Below, piece after piece: positions 24,564 through 37,029 of a stretch of 64,000 bases of DNA. Both the position numbers and the translations under genes were made by a program. The notes under the pieces are model-generated. The model ran no database searches, was not told the DNA's origin, and saw nothing but the letters and a program-made list of their open reading frames with translations. This stretch comes from Zanthoxylum bungeanum (Eukaryota; Streptophyta; Magnoliopsida; Sapindales; Rutaceae), in the NCBI GenBank assembly GCA_019454045.1, contig SKCR01032772.1:1496501-1560500 (forward strand). Reading direction: 5' to 3'. Position 1 is the first letter of the stretch. Every line of letters starts with the position of its first letter.

Positions 24564-25180
24564 TGTACGGACCAAAATTGGGCCGAGGGCAAAACCGTCT
24601 TTTCACCTCAAACCCAACAGTATGAAAGGCCTGAAAGTAAAGACCAAGCCCAAAGAATTCAGTATTATTGGATTACAATTAAGCCAGAAGCTTAAGGACA
24701 AAATCTCTTAATTATATCAACCACATTTCCTCACTTTGCCTAACACAAGGCATATTCTCACATGCTCAAACTTTTTATCAAGTGTCTGGGCGCGTTGTGG
24801 GACTTACACCAGCTGCCAAAGATGATCCTTTTCATCTATAAATAACAACGCAATTCAAGACACAAGGCATTCAAGCTTATCCACTCTCATACAAGCCTCT
24901 ATTCTCTGACACAAGCTCTCAGAATTCCTCATTCCCTAAACACTTGTCACCGCCCTCACGGCCACCCAAAGAAAAATAAGGTAATAACTAGCATTGTTTT
25001 CACATTTTACTTGTTTACTGCTCATTTCATACTATTGACTTGAGCACCGAAGTGCCCGCGGCACCCACCACACCGGTGGGCAGTCTGCTCCCGCTCACTC
25101 TACCTTTGTTTTGCAGGATCGCTAGTGCCCCAAACCTACAAATTCTGATTGTGGACCTCGGCCGAAATCCATCATCCATA
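24564..25180 (+). repeat. 5' LTR of element C
   Basis: It starts TGTACGGACCAAAATTG and ends CATCCATA, where the final CA of the 3' copy has become TA. A TATA-like CTATAAATAACAACGC occurs at 24837. It matches 38310-39402 closely apart from the MITE. Confidence 0.93.
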
Positions 25181-25183
25181 ATT

Positions 25184-25200
25184 TGGCGCCCACCGTGGGG
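25184..25200 (+). other. primer binding site of element C
   Basis: TGGCGCCCACCGTGGGG lies three bases after the LTR end. It starts with TGG as primer sites do. The tRNA is not assigned. Confidence 0.85.
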
Positions 25201-25262
25201 CCTTAGCGATTCATAGCAGACGAAGATCTATCATCCTACAACTATCAATAGCACAATCATTC

Positions 25263-26810
25263 ATGGCTTCTAGCAATAAACAAACACCGGATCCAGTAGC
25301 ATCACAGCTATCCATACTCCAGGATAGATTGCAAGATTTGGAAGAGGAAAACCAAACCATGCGAAGCTCCAACATAAACCTTGAAAAACAGTTTGAGTTA
25401 ATTTCATCCACATCTCAGCATCATAATACCCCAGATCAACCCAACAACCATGCCACTCCATCTAATCTATTAGGAGCATTCAACGAAGTGGCATATGATA
25501 ATCCATCAAATGGTGGCGGCCAGAGGAACCTACCAATTTCCCCAATCGACCAAGCACAACAGGTTACATCCACCATAAGGAGGGAAATGATGGAGTTTAA
25601 AGAGGCAATTATGTCCAGCCTACTAGGAGTGAAACTGCCAATAAGAAAAAGCAGAGCATGTACCGTTTCTGACACTCCATTCTTGGAGACCATCACATAT
25701 GTCGAGCTGCCACAGAAATTCAGTCCACCAGATATGAAGTTGTATGACGGATCCACTGATCCAGACGACCATGTTATTCACTACAAATACAAAATGATGT
25801 CGACTGGCCTGGCCCATCACCAATGAGAGACTGGGATGTGCAGAGGATTTGGGGAAACTTTAGCAGGTTCATCCCTTACCTAGTTCATCAATCTTCCATA
25901 CATATCCATTGAATCGTATCAACAGCCAGCAGACAAATTCATGGAACATTTCGCAAGCTCTTGCAAGCTTGAAAAAACTACTGACGACCTCAACGCTATC
26001 CAACAATGAATGGGGGAATCCTTGCGAATCTACGTGGCTCGCTTCAACAAGGAAATGATGACTATTCCAGATCTTCATCAGCCAATAGCTGTGGAAGCTT
26101 TCAGAAACAGGTTACTCTCTGAGAGTGGACTATGCAAAAAATTAACCAAATTCTGATGCTACACAATGGACCAAGCTATGGCACGAGCCCAAATAGAAAT
26201 CAGGTGGGAAGAAGATAAGAGGAATAAAAGGAAAGACAGTTCCTCCAACTTACAGAATGAAAGAATTCACCATGCTTCCAAACGACATAAATAATTCGCA
26301 AAGATGATACCTAGTCATCTTTTAGATAAGAAGAATCATCAAAGAAAATAGCATCAACCCCTCCGTAGATATTTTGATCGACGACCTCTACCATACAGAG
26401 CCCAAGAGAGAGCTCCAGTAGACAAACCGAGGCTACTAGACTACAATTTTTCTATTTCCCCAGGAGAATTGGTTTCGGTCCTTAAGAAGATGGGGAGTGA
26501 GGTGAGATGGCCCCCACGTAACAGAGAAAGTTCCAAGAAGAATGACACCAGTAAATGGTATGAATTCCATCGGGACTATGACCATACTACAGCTGAATGC
26601 GTAGCATTGAGGTTGGAGGTCCTGGAGCTACTGAACAAAGGATTTCTGGGGGATTTACTTACAGAGAAAGGAAAAGCTACTTTAGCCCGAAGAAATGAAA
26701 GAGACGACCAGGGGGACGCTCAAATTCCACCTCCAACAATTGAAAATACAGTGAATTTCATTTCAGTGGGATTAGAAGTCAGTGGAGTTTCCTACTCAGC
26801 AGCCAAATGA
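25263..26810 (+). pseudogene. gag of element C
   Basis: The frame starts at ATG 25263 (MASSNKQTPDPVASQLSIL) with a coiled-coil-like N-terminus (LQDRLQDLEEENQTM). KLYDGSTDPDDHV marks the start of the retrotransposon gag domain at about residue 160. A stop at 25824-25826 and frameshifts follow. Gag continues in other frames with FMEHFASSCKLEKTTDDL, ESLRIYVARFNKEMMTIP and AMARAQIEIRWEEDK. From 26469 the C-terminal zinc segment reads WYEFHRDYDHTTAEC, where the first cysteine of the usual WC-x-FH form is tyrosine. LLNKGFLGDLLTEKGK follows. Gag builds the particle; this copy cannot. Confidence 0.85.
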
Positions 26811-26825
26811 CATACCAGGGCAGTC

Positions 26826-27365
26826 ATGATGAACATTCCTCACTCTACAATGTCCTTGGAGAGGATGTTTACTGACCTGAAGATGGAGTTTCCAGACGAC
26901 AGCGACTCTGGTAAAATGAATCCACATCATGATGTTTTGGTGATTTCCTTGCAAGTGGCGAATTTTATGATTAAACGAGTGCTAGTGGACACAGGATCTT
27001 CAGCCAACATCATCTTCGCAGCAGCCATAGCAAACATGGGAACCGAGCTGCAGAAAATAAATAGGCGAACAACGGTGTTAATTGGGTTCAGTGGTGAACA
27101 AAAATTCACAATGGGAGAAATAATCCTTCCAGTCTACGCAGGAGGAATCAACAAGATGACTACTTTCTTAGTCTTAGATTTTCCTTCAGCCTACAATATT
27201 ATCATTGGTAGACCATGGATTCATGAAATGAGAGCAGTATCATCCATTTATCACCAAGTTCTGAAATTCGCTACAAAGTGGGGGATTCAGGAAATAAGAG
27301 GAGACAGTGCTCCTTCAAGAGGTTGCTACCAGATGATATTGAAAGCCAAAATTCATTCTGCATAG
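26826..27365 (+). pseudogene. aspartic protease region of element C
   Basis: The frame includes VLVDTGSSANIIFAAA, the D-T-G-S-S active site of a retropepsin-type aspartic protease, at about residues 55-70. YNIIIGRPWIHEMRAV, the usual flap/C-terminal signature, follows at about residues 125-140. The protease would cut the Gag-Pol polyprotein. The frame is interrupted at 27361-27365 by insertion of solo LTR A', whose target is CATAG, and resumes at 30456. The protease core itself has no internal stop. Confidence 0.85.
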
Positions 27366-30300
27366 TGTGGGACACAGAAATGGACGACGCTGTTCTGGGC
27401 TCGCGGCCCGGTTGGGAGTATGGAGTAGCCCGCGGGGGACTAAACCGGAGAAATAACATGGAGTCGCCACCCGGTGTGAACCGGGAAAATGATTTAAGGC
27501 CGCACTCACCCCTAGCAAGGGAAGACCTCAAACCGTTGGGTTCGGAATGGTCCCTTACTTATGTCACTTGTGATGATATGATTTTTGCAATAAACTAACC
27601 GAATCTATTCAACATCCATGCTCAATGGTACTTAGATCTAACATGTTTTCATCCAAATAACTCCACGCAATATAACACAACGAGCATATTGAACCATTAA
27701 ACCAAAGTAAACAAATAACTAATTAAACATAAACATAAACTAAACGAAACATCATGCATAAAGAATGAAGAAACAACATGCCTAAATAACACAATCATGC
27801 TTTGAAAATTAAATAACAAGACTAAATTAACTCATGCTTAAGAAATAAATAACATACTAGCAACCTAATCATGCTCAAATACAAGGTTTGGATGAAACGA
27901 AATACGTGTGTCTCTCAAGTGATACATGGCATTGTATCCCGAGTGCAAACCGCAATACCGTCCATTCGGATTCGGCTACGGAATTTACGTCCGAGTTTCC
28001 ATCCGATATACCACAAGAGAGAACACATGCTCCGTTCACCCGAAAATCACATCATGCACCAATTCACAATACTCATGCAAAATAAAATAATAAAATAACT
28101 AAAAATAAAGGATAATAAATAAAAGGGTGCCCTCAGGTCTTACCTTTTAAGTCGTTTTCCGGGAGTGCGTTTCACGGTGTCGGAAGGGATATCGTTTTGC
28201 TGCTTTCACTGGCCCACTGTTTCCATTGTTTTCACAGATTCTCTGTTTCCATTGTTTTCACAGGTTCACTGTTTTTCTGTTTCCGCTGTTTTGTCTGTTT
28301 TCACTCGTGGCTTCCGCTCGCCGTTTTCTCTATTTTTTCTCACTGTTTTCACTCAAGTTTTCGGGCTATTTTTGGACTGTTTTGTTCTCAATTTTGGCTA
28401 CTGTTTTCACGCGGCGTGGAGGCAGTTTGGGGGGGGGGTGTTAGGGTCACGGTTTTAGGGCAGTTTTCACGTGGGTTTTGTGGCTATATGCATGAGACTT
28501 ATTACACGTGCATGGGGGATGTTACGTGATGGTAATAGTGTGAAGGATAATGGCTAGTTTAGGTGGTTATTTTGGCATGATAGTGGCTCATTTGCACGAC
28601 TGGTCAAGGTGCGTGGACAGATGACGTATGTGAATGCTGCTACGTGCTGGGCAGAGGGCGTGTGCTGGTTTAAGGCAGTGAGTTGGGCTGTTTTGTGCGT
28701 GATAATGGAGGCAGCTGAGTGTGCTGGGCGTCTTTGATGCCGAGAGGGGGAGCTAGGTCCAAGGTGGTTACGTGATCAATGGGGCTGAGTGTGTCGTGTG
28801 TCCTGCTGACAGTGAGGGTTTCGGTAATCAGGGTTAATGCATGAGGGGCAAGTTGTGACGTGTTTGTGAGCTCTTTAGGTAGTGAGGGCAGTGTTACATG
28901 ATGGCTTGTGGTCAATTACCGTGTGTGCAGTGGCTGTGAGGGGGATGTGTTACGTGCGTGCAATGGGGCTGGTGGATGGGCGTGAAAGAGGCTGGTATTA
29001 GAGGGATGTAGAGTGATCGACTAGTGAGGTTTAGGGGCAGTAGAGTGCTCGGTTATGGTGTCTGATTGCATAAAGTGAGAGGTGCATGGAGACGTGTTTT
29101 GGCCAAGAGTTGTGCGTCTGTTTGGTGAGGGGTTGTTAAATCAACTTGTTGGCTTGGCTTAGTGAGAAGGGTTGGTCGAAGGGTGAGAGAGAATGGAGGA
29201 CGTGGTAAGGTTTAACGTGATTAGGGGGTGCATTCTCGTTGAAAGTAGGATGCTGGTTGTGTTGGTTTTGAGGGGCTGTGAAGTTGAGGCTAATGGCGTG
29301 GACAGGGTGCATGTAAGGGAGTTTAGGGTCACAGTTTCATGGGTTGATCAGAAAGTAGAGAGAGATGATAGACTATTGTCTTAGGGTTATTTTTTATGCC
29401 TGCCGTGAGAGGATGAGAGAGTGGGCGTAGAGTATGTGTGAGAGATAGGGAGCTGGGTCTTTTATTTTGTGAGATTTTTTTTTATTTGGTGAGTCCAGCT
29501 CCTCCTGCGTGAAGGTATTATGGTTTATATGGTTGTTGTTTTTGAATTCAGAGTGAGGGATAGGCACGGCATGGGTGGAGTTATGGGTAGTCATGGGTTA
29601 TGCATGGAGGGTTGCATGGGCGTGAGGGTTATGTGAGGTTTATGGAGGGTGGTTGCATGGCTTTGTTCACGTGGATATGAGTTCATGGGTATTATTTGGT
29701 TTTTTTTGTTGCCTTGTGGTTGGTGTTTATTGGTTATTGGGTGAGATGCATGGCTTAGTGTTTGTTTGTTTATTTTGATTGAGGTGAGAGATAGAGGCTA
29801 TGGCTTTGTCTTGTTAATTTGTGTTGTTGAAGGATTGTTTTGAGATGATTCACATGAGGCATGGGGTGACATGGGTGTTGTAGGAAGATGGGTTTTATTT
29901 GGTGGTTTTGTTTATTTATATTTGTTTATTGTTGGATTATTTTATTGTTTAAAGTGAGTGGATTTTGTTGATGTTTAATATTTTATTGTTTGTTTGGTGT
30001 TTGTTGGTATTTTTTATTATTAAATTGGGTGGATTTGATTTAAGTTTGTGTGTGTGTGTATGTTACACGTGAGGGTTGATTTATGTTTTGTTAGTATTTT
30101 TTTATTATTTGTTTATTGTTTATTTGTTTGTGGAATTTGTTGAATTTTGTTGTTCGGTGATGGCACAGTTTGGTTTGATTTTGTTTGTGGGTGGCTTATT
30201 ATTTTATGTTTGTGCATGGAAGTTGAAGGGTCACAAGGGTAGGCTTTAAGGTTCGGGGTGAGCACAAATTTTGATACAAAGGATCAACGAGCAAATCCTG

Positions 30301-30450
30301 AGGTTAAGCGAGCGAACAAAAATCCAACAAAACATCAATTCTTGACTTTTCCCTTTCGTCGTCCGTTTCCCGCGACTCCCGCGACTTAAAAGGTGGTGCC
30401 TCCGTACGAGGCTCATCATTGGGCTGATATGCAAAAATGCAATGCCTACA
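27366..30450 (-). repeat. solo LTR A' (3.1 kb), same family as element A
   Basis: On the minus strand it starts TGTAGGCATTGCATTTTTGC and ends TTCTGTGTCCCACA. It is flanked by a perfect TSD, CATAG (27361-27365 and 30451-30455). Its ends match LTR A (1581-4694): the same GGCACCACCTTTTAAGTC-like start, the same CCGATTCCGAATGGACGGTA segment, and the same CGGTTCACACCGGGTGGCGA near the end. The middle is different. It is a GT-rich plus strand of nearly 2 kb (28500-30230), with CACTGTTTTC-type repeats at 28195-28420 and no CGTTCGAACG array. There is no second LTR or internal domain. Confidence 0.93.
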
Positions 30451-30479
30451 CATAGCAATTACAGAACAGACCTCATTCT

Positions 30480-31254
30480 TTGGAGCCGACACTTCCGAGT
30501 ATTGAAGAGCTTGATGAGGTCCAAATTCATTCTGAACATGCAGATCACAAGACGCAAGTAGGGGCAAACTTGGATCCGAAGCTACGAGTAGACTTGATTG
30601 ATTTTTTGCAAAAACGACACAACCAATTCGTATGGTCGCACAAATACATGACTGGGATCGACCCTGGATTGATTACCCATCAGCTCCATGTGGATCCAGA
30701 CTACCCTCCTATCAGACAAAAGATGAGAAAATTCACCCCAGAGATGAATCAAATTATCGATGAAGAAGTTCAAAAATTACTACAGAATGGTGCCATCAAG
30801 GAATTCCAATTCCCAGAGTGGCTAGCCAATGTGGTAGTGGTGATAAAGAAGAATGGAAAATGGCAAGTCTGTATTGATTTCATAGACCTAAACAAAGCTT
30901 GCCCGAAAGACTCATTCCCATTACCTCACATCGATTCATTGGTTGATGCTACAGCCGGTCATGAATTGTTGAGTTTCATGGACGTATATTCAGGCTATAA
31001 TCAAATCCTCATGCATCCAGAGGTAAGAGAAGATTGCTTTTGTCACAAATAGAGGAATTTTTTGTTACAAGGTAATGCTCTTCGACCTCAAAAACGCTGG
31101 AGCCTTATACCAACGAATGGTCAACAAAATGTTCTCTCAACAAATTGGGAAAACAATGGAAGTCTACATAGATGACATGCTGATGAAGTCTTCTAAATCA
31201 GAACAACATCTAGAGTACTTGGGAGAATCATTCAACATAATGAACAAGTATTAG
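30480..31254 (+). pseudogene. reverse transcriptase of element C
   Basis: The RT domain is readable in order. MRKFTPEMNQIIDEEVQKLL is the approach helix. WQVCIDFIDLNKACPKDSFP and LLSFMDVYSGYNQI are the fingers and palm A motif with the first catalytic Asp. After a frameshift near 31050, FDLKNAGALYQRMVNKMF follows, then MEVYIDDMLMKS with the YIDD catalytic pair at about 31165. The usual arginine-rich form of the second motif (CVDFRDLNKACPKD) has isoleucine here. A stop at 31252-31254 separates NIMNKY from MKLNPTKCAFGV. It would copy element RNA into DNA in the cytoplasmic particle. Confidence 0.9.
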
Positions 31255-32441
31255 ATGAAGCTGAACCCAACTAAATGTGCATTTGGAGTCGCTTCAGGGA
31301 AATTCTTGGGATATGTTGTTACACGACGAGGTATAGAAGCAAATCCAGACCAAATCAAATCCATACTTGAAATCCCCTATCCTACCAGCCCGAAAGATGT
31401 CATGCGACTAGCCGAGAGAATTACAGCTTTAAACAGATTCATCGACAAGTCAACAGACAAGAGTTTTTTGTTATTCTCAGTAATTAAAAAAGCAAAAACT
31501 TTTGAATGGACTCCAGCCTGCGAAGAAGCTCTAAAAGAACTCAAGCGATATTTGACAACTCTCCATTTATTGTCCAAGCCACTCGACAGTGAAAGGCTTT
31601 TCCTATACTTGGGAGTCTCGGAACAAGCTGTAAGTGCTGTCTTGATCAGAGAAGAGAATGTGATACAACTCCCAATCTACTATGTGAGCAAGACATTACT
31701 TGATGCAGAGACACGCTATTCACAAATGGAAAAACTTGTGTTGGCTTTAGTAATGGCAGCAAAGAAGCTACGACCCTACTTTCAAGGCCATCCAATAACA
31801 GTTTATTCAACATACCCTATGAGGAGCATACTGCCAAGCCAGAATTGTTTGAAAGATTAAAAAAATGGGCAGTGGAGCTGGGAGAACACGACATCACTTA
31901 TCAACCCAGAACGGAAATCAAGTCTCAAGCCTTAGCTGATTTTGTTGCTGATTTCAGTCCCAGCATAAATATTACAACATATATAGAGGTAAATTCAATC
32001 CAGGTGACACCATCTTGGAAGCTTTCAGTAGACGATTCCAGTAATAAGAAAGGATGCGGTCTAGGGGTTGTAATCACTTCTCCTGACGGTGATATACTAC
32101 GACAAGCAATCAAATGTGGTTTCAGGGTTACAAACAATGAGGCAGAGTATGAGGCATTGATAGCAGGTCTCAGCTTGGCCAGTGAACTTGGAGCAAAGAA
32201 GATAGAAGTAAAATCAGATTCTTAATTGATTGTCAACCAATTCCAAGGTTCATATCAAGCACGAGACCCTCAAATGGCATCCTACTTGCAGAAGGTGAAA
32301 GAAATCCATTCGATATTTCAAGAACTAACGATAACTCAAGTCCCAAGAAGTGAGAATTCTCAAGCGGATGCGTTGGCTACTCTTGGATCAACAATTCACG
32401 GGGACAAACCTCAGTCTATTCTAGTAGTATACTTGAACTAG
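31255..32441 (+). pseudogene. RNase H plus second (aRNH-type) RNase H of element C
   Basis: The frame at 31255-31860 holds the RT thumb/connection (KLNPTKCAFGVASGKFLGYV) and the first RNase H (ERLFLYLGVSEQAVSAVLI, YYVSKTLLDAETRYSQMEK). A frameshift joins it to 31845-32225: LKKWAVELGEHDITYQPRTE, QALADFVADF, then a second RNase H. This starts WKLSVDDSSNKKGCGLGVV, with NNEAEYEALIAGL and IEVKSDS. After a TAA at 32223 (where related elements have Gln) it continues NSQADALATLGS. The D, E, D, D acid set is present. A second RNase H of archaeal/plant type is diagnostic of the Tat lineage. Confidence 0.88.
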
Positions 32442-32498
32442 CCAGCAATTTGGAAGGAGGACAAGTAGGTAAACTCCATCACTCCAGACGACTCATGG

Positions 32499-33728
32499 AT
32501 GACACCACTTGTGAAATATCTGCAAGAGGGGCTACTTCAAGAAGATAAAACTGAAGTAAGGAGAATTCAGAGGCATGCCGCAAAGTTTACCTTATTCGAC
32601 GGACAGTTGTTGAAAAGGTCGTTCACAGGACCCTACTTGAAGTGTCTTACTCATGAACAATCCCAGCATGTGTTGTTAGAGCTACATGAAGGGGAATGTG
32701 GAAATCATTCTGGAGGACGTAGTCTTGCACTCCGAGCCCATTCGACATGGTACTATTGGTCTACCATGAGAACTGACTCGACAAACTACACAAAGAAATG
32801 TGAAAAATGCCAGAGGTTCGCCCCAGTTTCACACCTTCCTCATGAGAAGCTAAATCCCATCCTATCCCCATGGCCATTCATGAAATGAGGAATGGATATT
32901 GTTGGGAAACTCCCAACCGCTCCGGAACAACGAGTCTACATGCTGGCTTTAACAGATTACTTTTCAAAATGGATTGAGGCAGACTCTTTTGCCAATCATT
33001 TGTCTGGAAGAACATCATATGTCGATTCGACATTCCTAAATAGATTGTGACTGATAATGGCTCACAATTTATCAGCCATCATTTCCAAGACTTCTGTAAA
33101 AATTGGGGAATCAAATTAAGTTTTCCAACCCCTCGCTTCCCAAAAGTTAATGGTCAAGTCGAGTCTTCCAACAAGACCATTTTAAACACTTTAAAGAAAA
33201 GGTTGGAAAGAGCAAATGGATCATGGGCGGATGAACTTCCTGGAGTCTTGTGGTCCTACAGGAACACTATCCATTCCTCAACATGAGAAAATCCTTTCTC
33301 TCTGGCGTTCGGAACAGAAACGGTGATACCAACTGAATAGAGCATTTCGTCTCCCCACTACCAATGGCTCAGTGATGATGCGAATCAAAACTTATGAATT
33401 TAACCTGGAGACAATTGATGAATTGAGAGATCGTGCATTCGTTCGACTAGCAGCACATCGACAAAGAATGACCAGATACTTAAACAAAAATGTCAGAAGC
33501 AGAACATTCAAGGAAGATGATTGGGTACTACGAAGAGTTTTCCAGAATACCAAAGAAATTGGAGATGGTAAATTAGGGCCAAATTGGGAAGGTCCATACG
33601 TCATCATAAAAGTTGTTGGACATGGAGCCTACAAATTACAAACGTCAGAGGGGAGACAAATTCACAACAGTTGGAATGCGATTCACCTTAAACGATTCTA
33701 CCGGGAATGGATGTGTGCTTTTATTTAA
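32499..33728 (+). pseudogene. integrase of element C
   Basis: The zinc-binding H-H-C-C domain reads HEGECGNHSGG and CEKCQRF. The catalytic core has GMDIVGKLP (first D), MTDNGSQF (second D) and [11 protein letters not shown] (E). The C-terminal domain includes KLGPNWEGPYVIIKVVGHGA and WNAIHLKRFYREW. Lesions: TGA at 32886-32888 where related elements have Trp before GMDIVG, a frameshift near 33010-33045, and a stop at 33283. Integrase would insert the cDNA into the genome. Confidence 0.9.
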
Positions 33729-33869
33729 ATTGAAAAATAAGAGTAGATTATTACTTTGTGTATTATGATTCGACAAAATAACAAAAATCGTTTGAAGTTT
33801 ATCCCAAAATATCATTAAACTATTTCATTGTTCAAAAGGTGATAACATAAAGTTAAAATTACAAGTAGT

Positions 33870-36095
33870 TCAAATTTCCGGAGCTTCTTCTTCCGGAATA
33901 CATTCGGCAGCAACGTTAACATCAGACGCAAGAATCTCTTGAACTTGTCCAGCCGGCTCAACCTCCATTCGACTCACTTCTTCATTCTTCTTATTCGTCT
34001 CTTCAACTCCAGCCGCCTCCTCGGCGTCTGTAATTTCTTTCTCAGCCACTTTGGAGTCGACTTTTTCACCATTCCCTTCCACATCACCTTCGTTGGAGGA
34101 GGAAATCCCCGCCAATAGTCGATCATACTCTCGAATTTATTTCTGTGGTTCCCATGCGACAGTATTCCCTTTAAGGAGATCCTTCATCAGATTGCTTCGT
34201 TCTTTCATCATGGATTCAAGAGCAATCCCTTCAAGTTGCTCAATTAGTTGTCCATTCTCCTTCCTCATATTGTCAAATGCATCTTTATATCCTTCTATTG
34301 TAGCCTCAGAAACTTCCTTCTCCAACTTAAGAGCAGCCTTCACCTCATTTAACTCATTTTCCATCTCTTTATTCTTCTTTTCAAATGTTGATTTCATTTC
34401 TGCCATCTCATTTTTCATCGACGCAACTGACTTCTCCATCTCCCTCTGCTTCCTCTGATTTGATTCGACGTATTGTTGCATATATAAGTTGCATTCCATT
34501 GCCTGAGAAAAACATTCGATTAGACTTCATTCGACAACTGTAATAAAACACTTTTTTAGTTTATTTACTTACTTGATAAGTTAGAGCCGCCGCCTTCTTC
34601 ATTGTCTCGACGGGGCCAATCTTGGATAGCCTTTGTTCATCCTCCTCCAACAAAAGCTTCTTAATAAAAGGGTTAAGGCTTGATGGGTTCGAAATTGCAG
34701 TCGACCCTGATGGAATCTTGACAAATATATTGTCAATGTCCTATTCAATTTCAACCGCTTTCCTTTTTCCCCATTTGAAAACTATTTCAGTCGACTGCCC
34801 CTTAATCTTGGGAGTTCCAGTCGACACAGCCTGTTGTAGCTCAAGGACCTCCACCTCTGGCTCCTTAATCTTAAGCTTCCTTGTCTTCTTACGACTCTTC
34901 AATTCATCAATAGATGATACCTTAACGGGTCCTGAAATTATATCCACTGCGCATAAAATTTCCTTTGGAGTTAAAGGCTTTATAAATAATACCTTTCCGT
35001 ACAATGCTCGAATCGACCAAGTACAGTAGATGACTTCCAATACGTGTTTACAAAGTGCCAATGAGGTATATATACCTTCTGATTCGAAGATTTCTTTCCA
35101 CACTAAAGTTGTACTTAATCTCTTCTCTACCAAGACTATTCTCCAATCTCGTTGTTGGGGGGGAAAAACAAGAAGAGCTTTAGTATTAGATAAGATATGG
35201 GGGGTTCTGTCGAACAATATGTTTCGAAACGAACCTGCAGAACAAACAATCAATATGTTAACTTCATACGACAATCACATTCATGAGAGGTCACAAGTAA
35301 AAAGAGATGATACTCACTAATCAAACTCCAATACTCTGAGATACGACCCATTCCAGCTGACCCAAATACACCCTCACCCCTCACAAAGAAATAGTCTGAC
35401 TTCCAATTTCCCCTATCATTTGTTGGAAGCCCCATTACTAATTGTTCATTCTTTCGACGAAGATACATAGTATATCTCCATTTCTCAGTTAGGTGCTCCT
35501 TTAGGTAGTGTGTGTATACTACATCATTCACCTCAAAAAATACTCCTTGCTTAAAAGCCAAACATTCAATCGACAACAAGATCCTCCAAGGGTTTGGCAT
35601 CAACTGTGAAGGAGCAATCCCATAATGGTCAAAAACTTCCCAAGATAACCTCGGAATAGGGAATTTGAGCCCATCAGCAAACGGTCGTACAAAGAACCCA
35701 ATCCATCCGGTGATTTTGTAATCAATTCTTTCAGTCGACAAAGCTGCTTTCAATTCCATAGAATTAGAGAATCTATACTTACACCTAATTTCCCTCAGTG
35801 ATCTTTCTGTCATACGACTAGTAGGGTTCTTATTCAGCAAGTTCGTTGGTTCACTAGTACTAACTGTCCCACTCGACTCTCCCACTGTTGATAAAGTCCT
35901 AATAGGTATAGCATCCACGGGAGTTTCACACGACAATATAGTAATAGGCCCTTCCTCAGAAAGCAGTTGACGTGACCAGTCCCTGAGAGATCTATTTTCA
36001 CTCGACCCACTCGACGATACTTCTACATATTTGTCTATTTGTGCTCCTAAGCTCTCTAGGGATTCTCCACTCGATATATTTCTATAGACCAACAT
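33870..36095 (-). pseudogene. antisense three-exon gene of element C (gypsy-associated putative-transposon domain)
   Basis: It is transcribed opposite to pol. Exon 1 (36095-35318) starts MLVYRNISSGESL and contains FPIPRLSWEVFDHYGIAPSQ and NPWRILLSIECLAFKQGV. These resemble the 'putative gypsy-type transposon' domain (Pfam PF04195 as I recall). Intron 1 is 35317-35235 (GTGAGT...CTGCAG). Exon 2 (35234-34573) includes RDWRIVLVEKRL and a basic RKKTRKLK patch. Intron 2 is 34572-34503 (GTAAGT...CTCAG). Exon 3 (34502-33870) is a coiled coil (KQREMEKSVASMKNEMAEMK) followed by an acidic tail. Frames join across both introns. In-frame stops at about 34741 and 34137 break it. Antisense genes after pol are known in Tat elements such as Grande. 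Function is unknown. Confidence 0.8.
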
Positions 36096-36354
36096 ACAAA
36101 CAAATAATTTCTAGAAAACATGTTTCCTAAAGATCAAACTCCTACTCAACTTTACAAACAAAATTCCTCCAAACAACATTCGACTCAAGAGATCAAACAA
36201 CCTAAAATGGCTAAGAACAACTTGAATCTACTCTATGAACATTCAATGTAAAGAAGAACAAGAGGAAAGTTTGAAGAGTACCTTATAACTTGAAGCCTTT
36301 CTCTCCCAACTTGTGGATCTTTGTGAATGAAGCAAATGAACCCATAAGCTCTCC

Positions 36355-36361
36355 CCTTATA
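36355..36361 (-). promoter_or_regulatory. possible TATA box for the antisense gene
   Basis: The minus strand reads TATAAGG, 260 bp upstream of the antisense start codon. A leader follows that could hold a further intron. This is inference from position and motif only. Confidence 0.35.
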
Positions 36362-37029
36362 CTACAATTTGGCGCTCATTTTCCCGCCAAAAACATGCTT
36401 CGTTGTTTGCATTAGGTTTTACTGCATTTAATGACACGTGGAAGATCTAGAATCCTTCAATCAAGTATCGTCGAATTGAGAAAAGAATTACAAACTGGCT
36501 AGTCTCAATTAGATGTTACTCACTCGCCATAACATCAACAAAATGCTTTTCACAAGTGCCTTCCTCATTTCACACGACAACATCAGAAATCCAAATACAT
36601 GCAATGTAGTCATTCGACACTACATCAAGTCAGAGGTTGATAGCAATTCAACATCTAAGCAACCCATTATACAACTTTCTTAATCATTCGACACCACGTC
36701 AAGCGTAAGATCAGTACCATTGGAATATTGATTCGACATAACATATATACATGGCTTGACATAATATCTACTCGTCATTCGACATAGTACCTAAGGAAAT
36801 ATAGGTACCATAGTTAGAGCCTCTCGACACGACATTTATGGAATTTGCACAAAGAAGTTGACCACTCAGCACAACATATAGAATAACCTTAGATAAAAGA
36901 CTTCGACATAACTTATATTCAGACCAAGCATTCGACACGAAATCAATAGAACACCAGACGAAGCAGTTATTTTTCGACTCAACAAGTCGAGTCAAGTTGA
37001 AGTGCCGGACTTCCATTGTCCAGTCGACA

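Noticed and set aside
28165..28529. Overlapping plus-strand frames rich in Phe, Cys and Ser
   Set aside because: They are read from CACTGTTTTC-type simple repeats inside solo LTR A' and occur in all three frames, so they reflect repeats, not genes.
34051..35320. Plus-strand frames opposite the antisense gene of element C
   Set aside because: They mirror the minus-strand exons; the minus strand has the splice sites, coiled coil and domain similarity.
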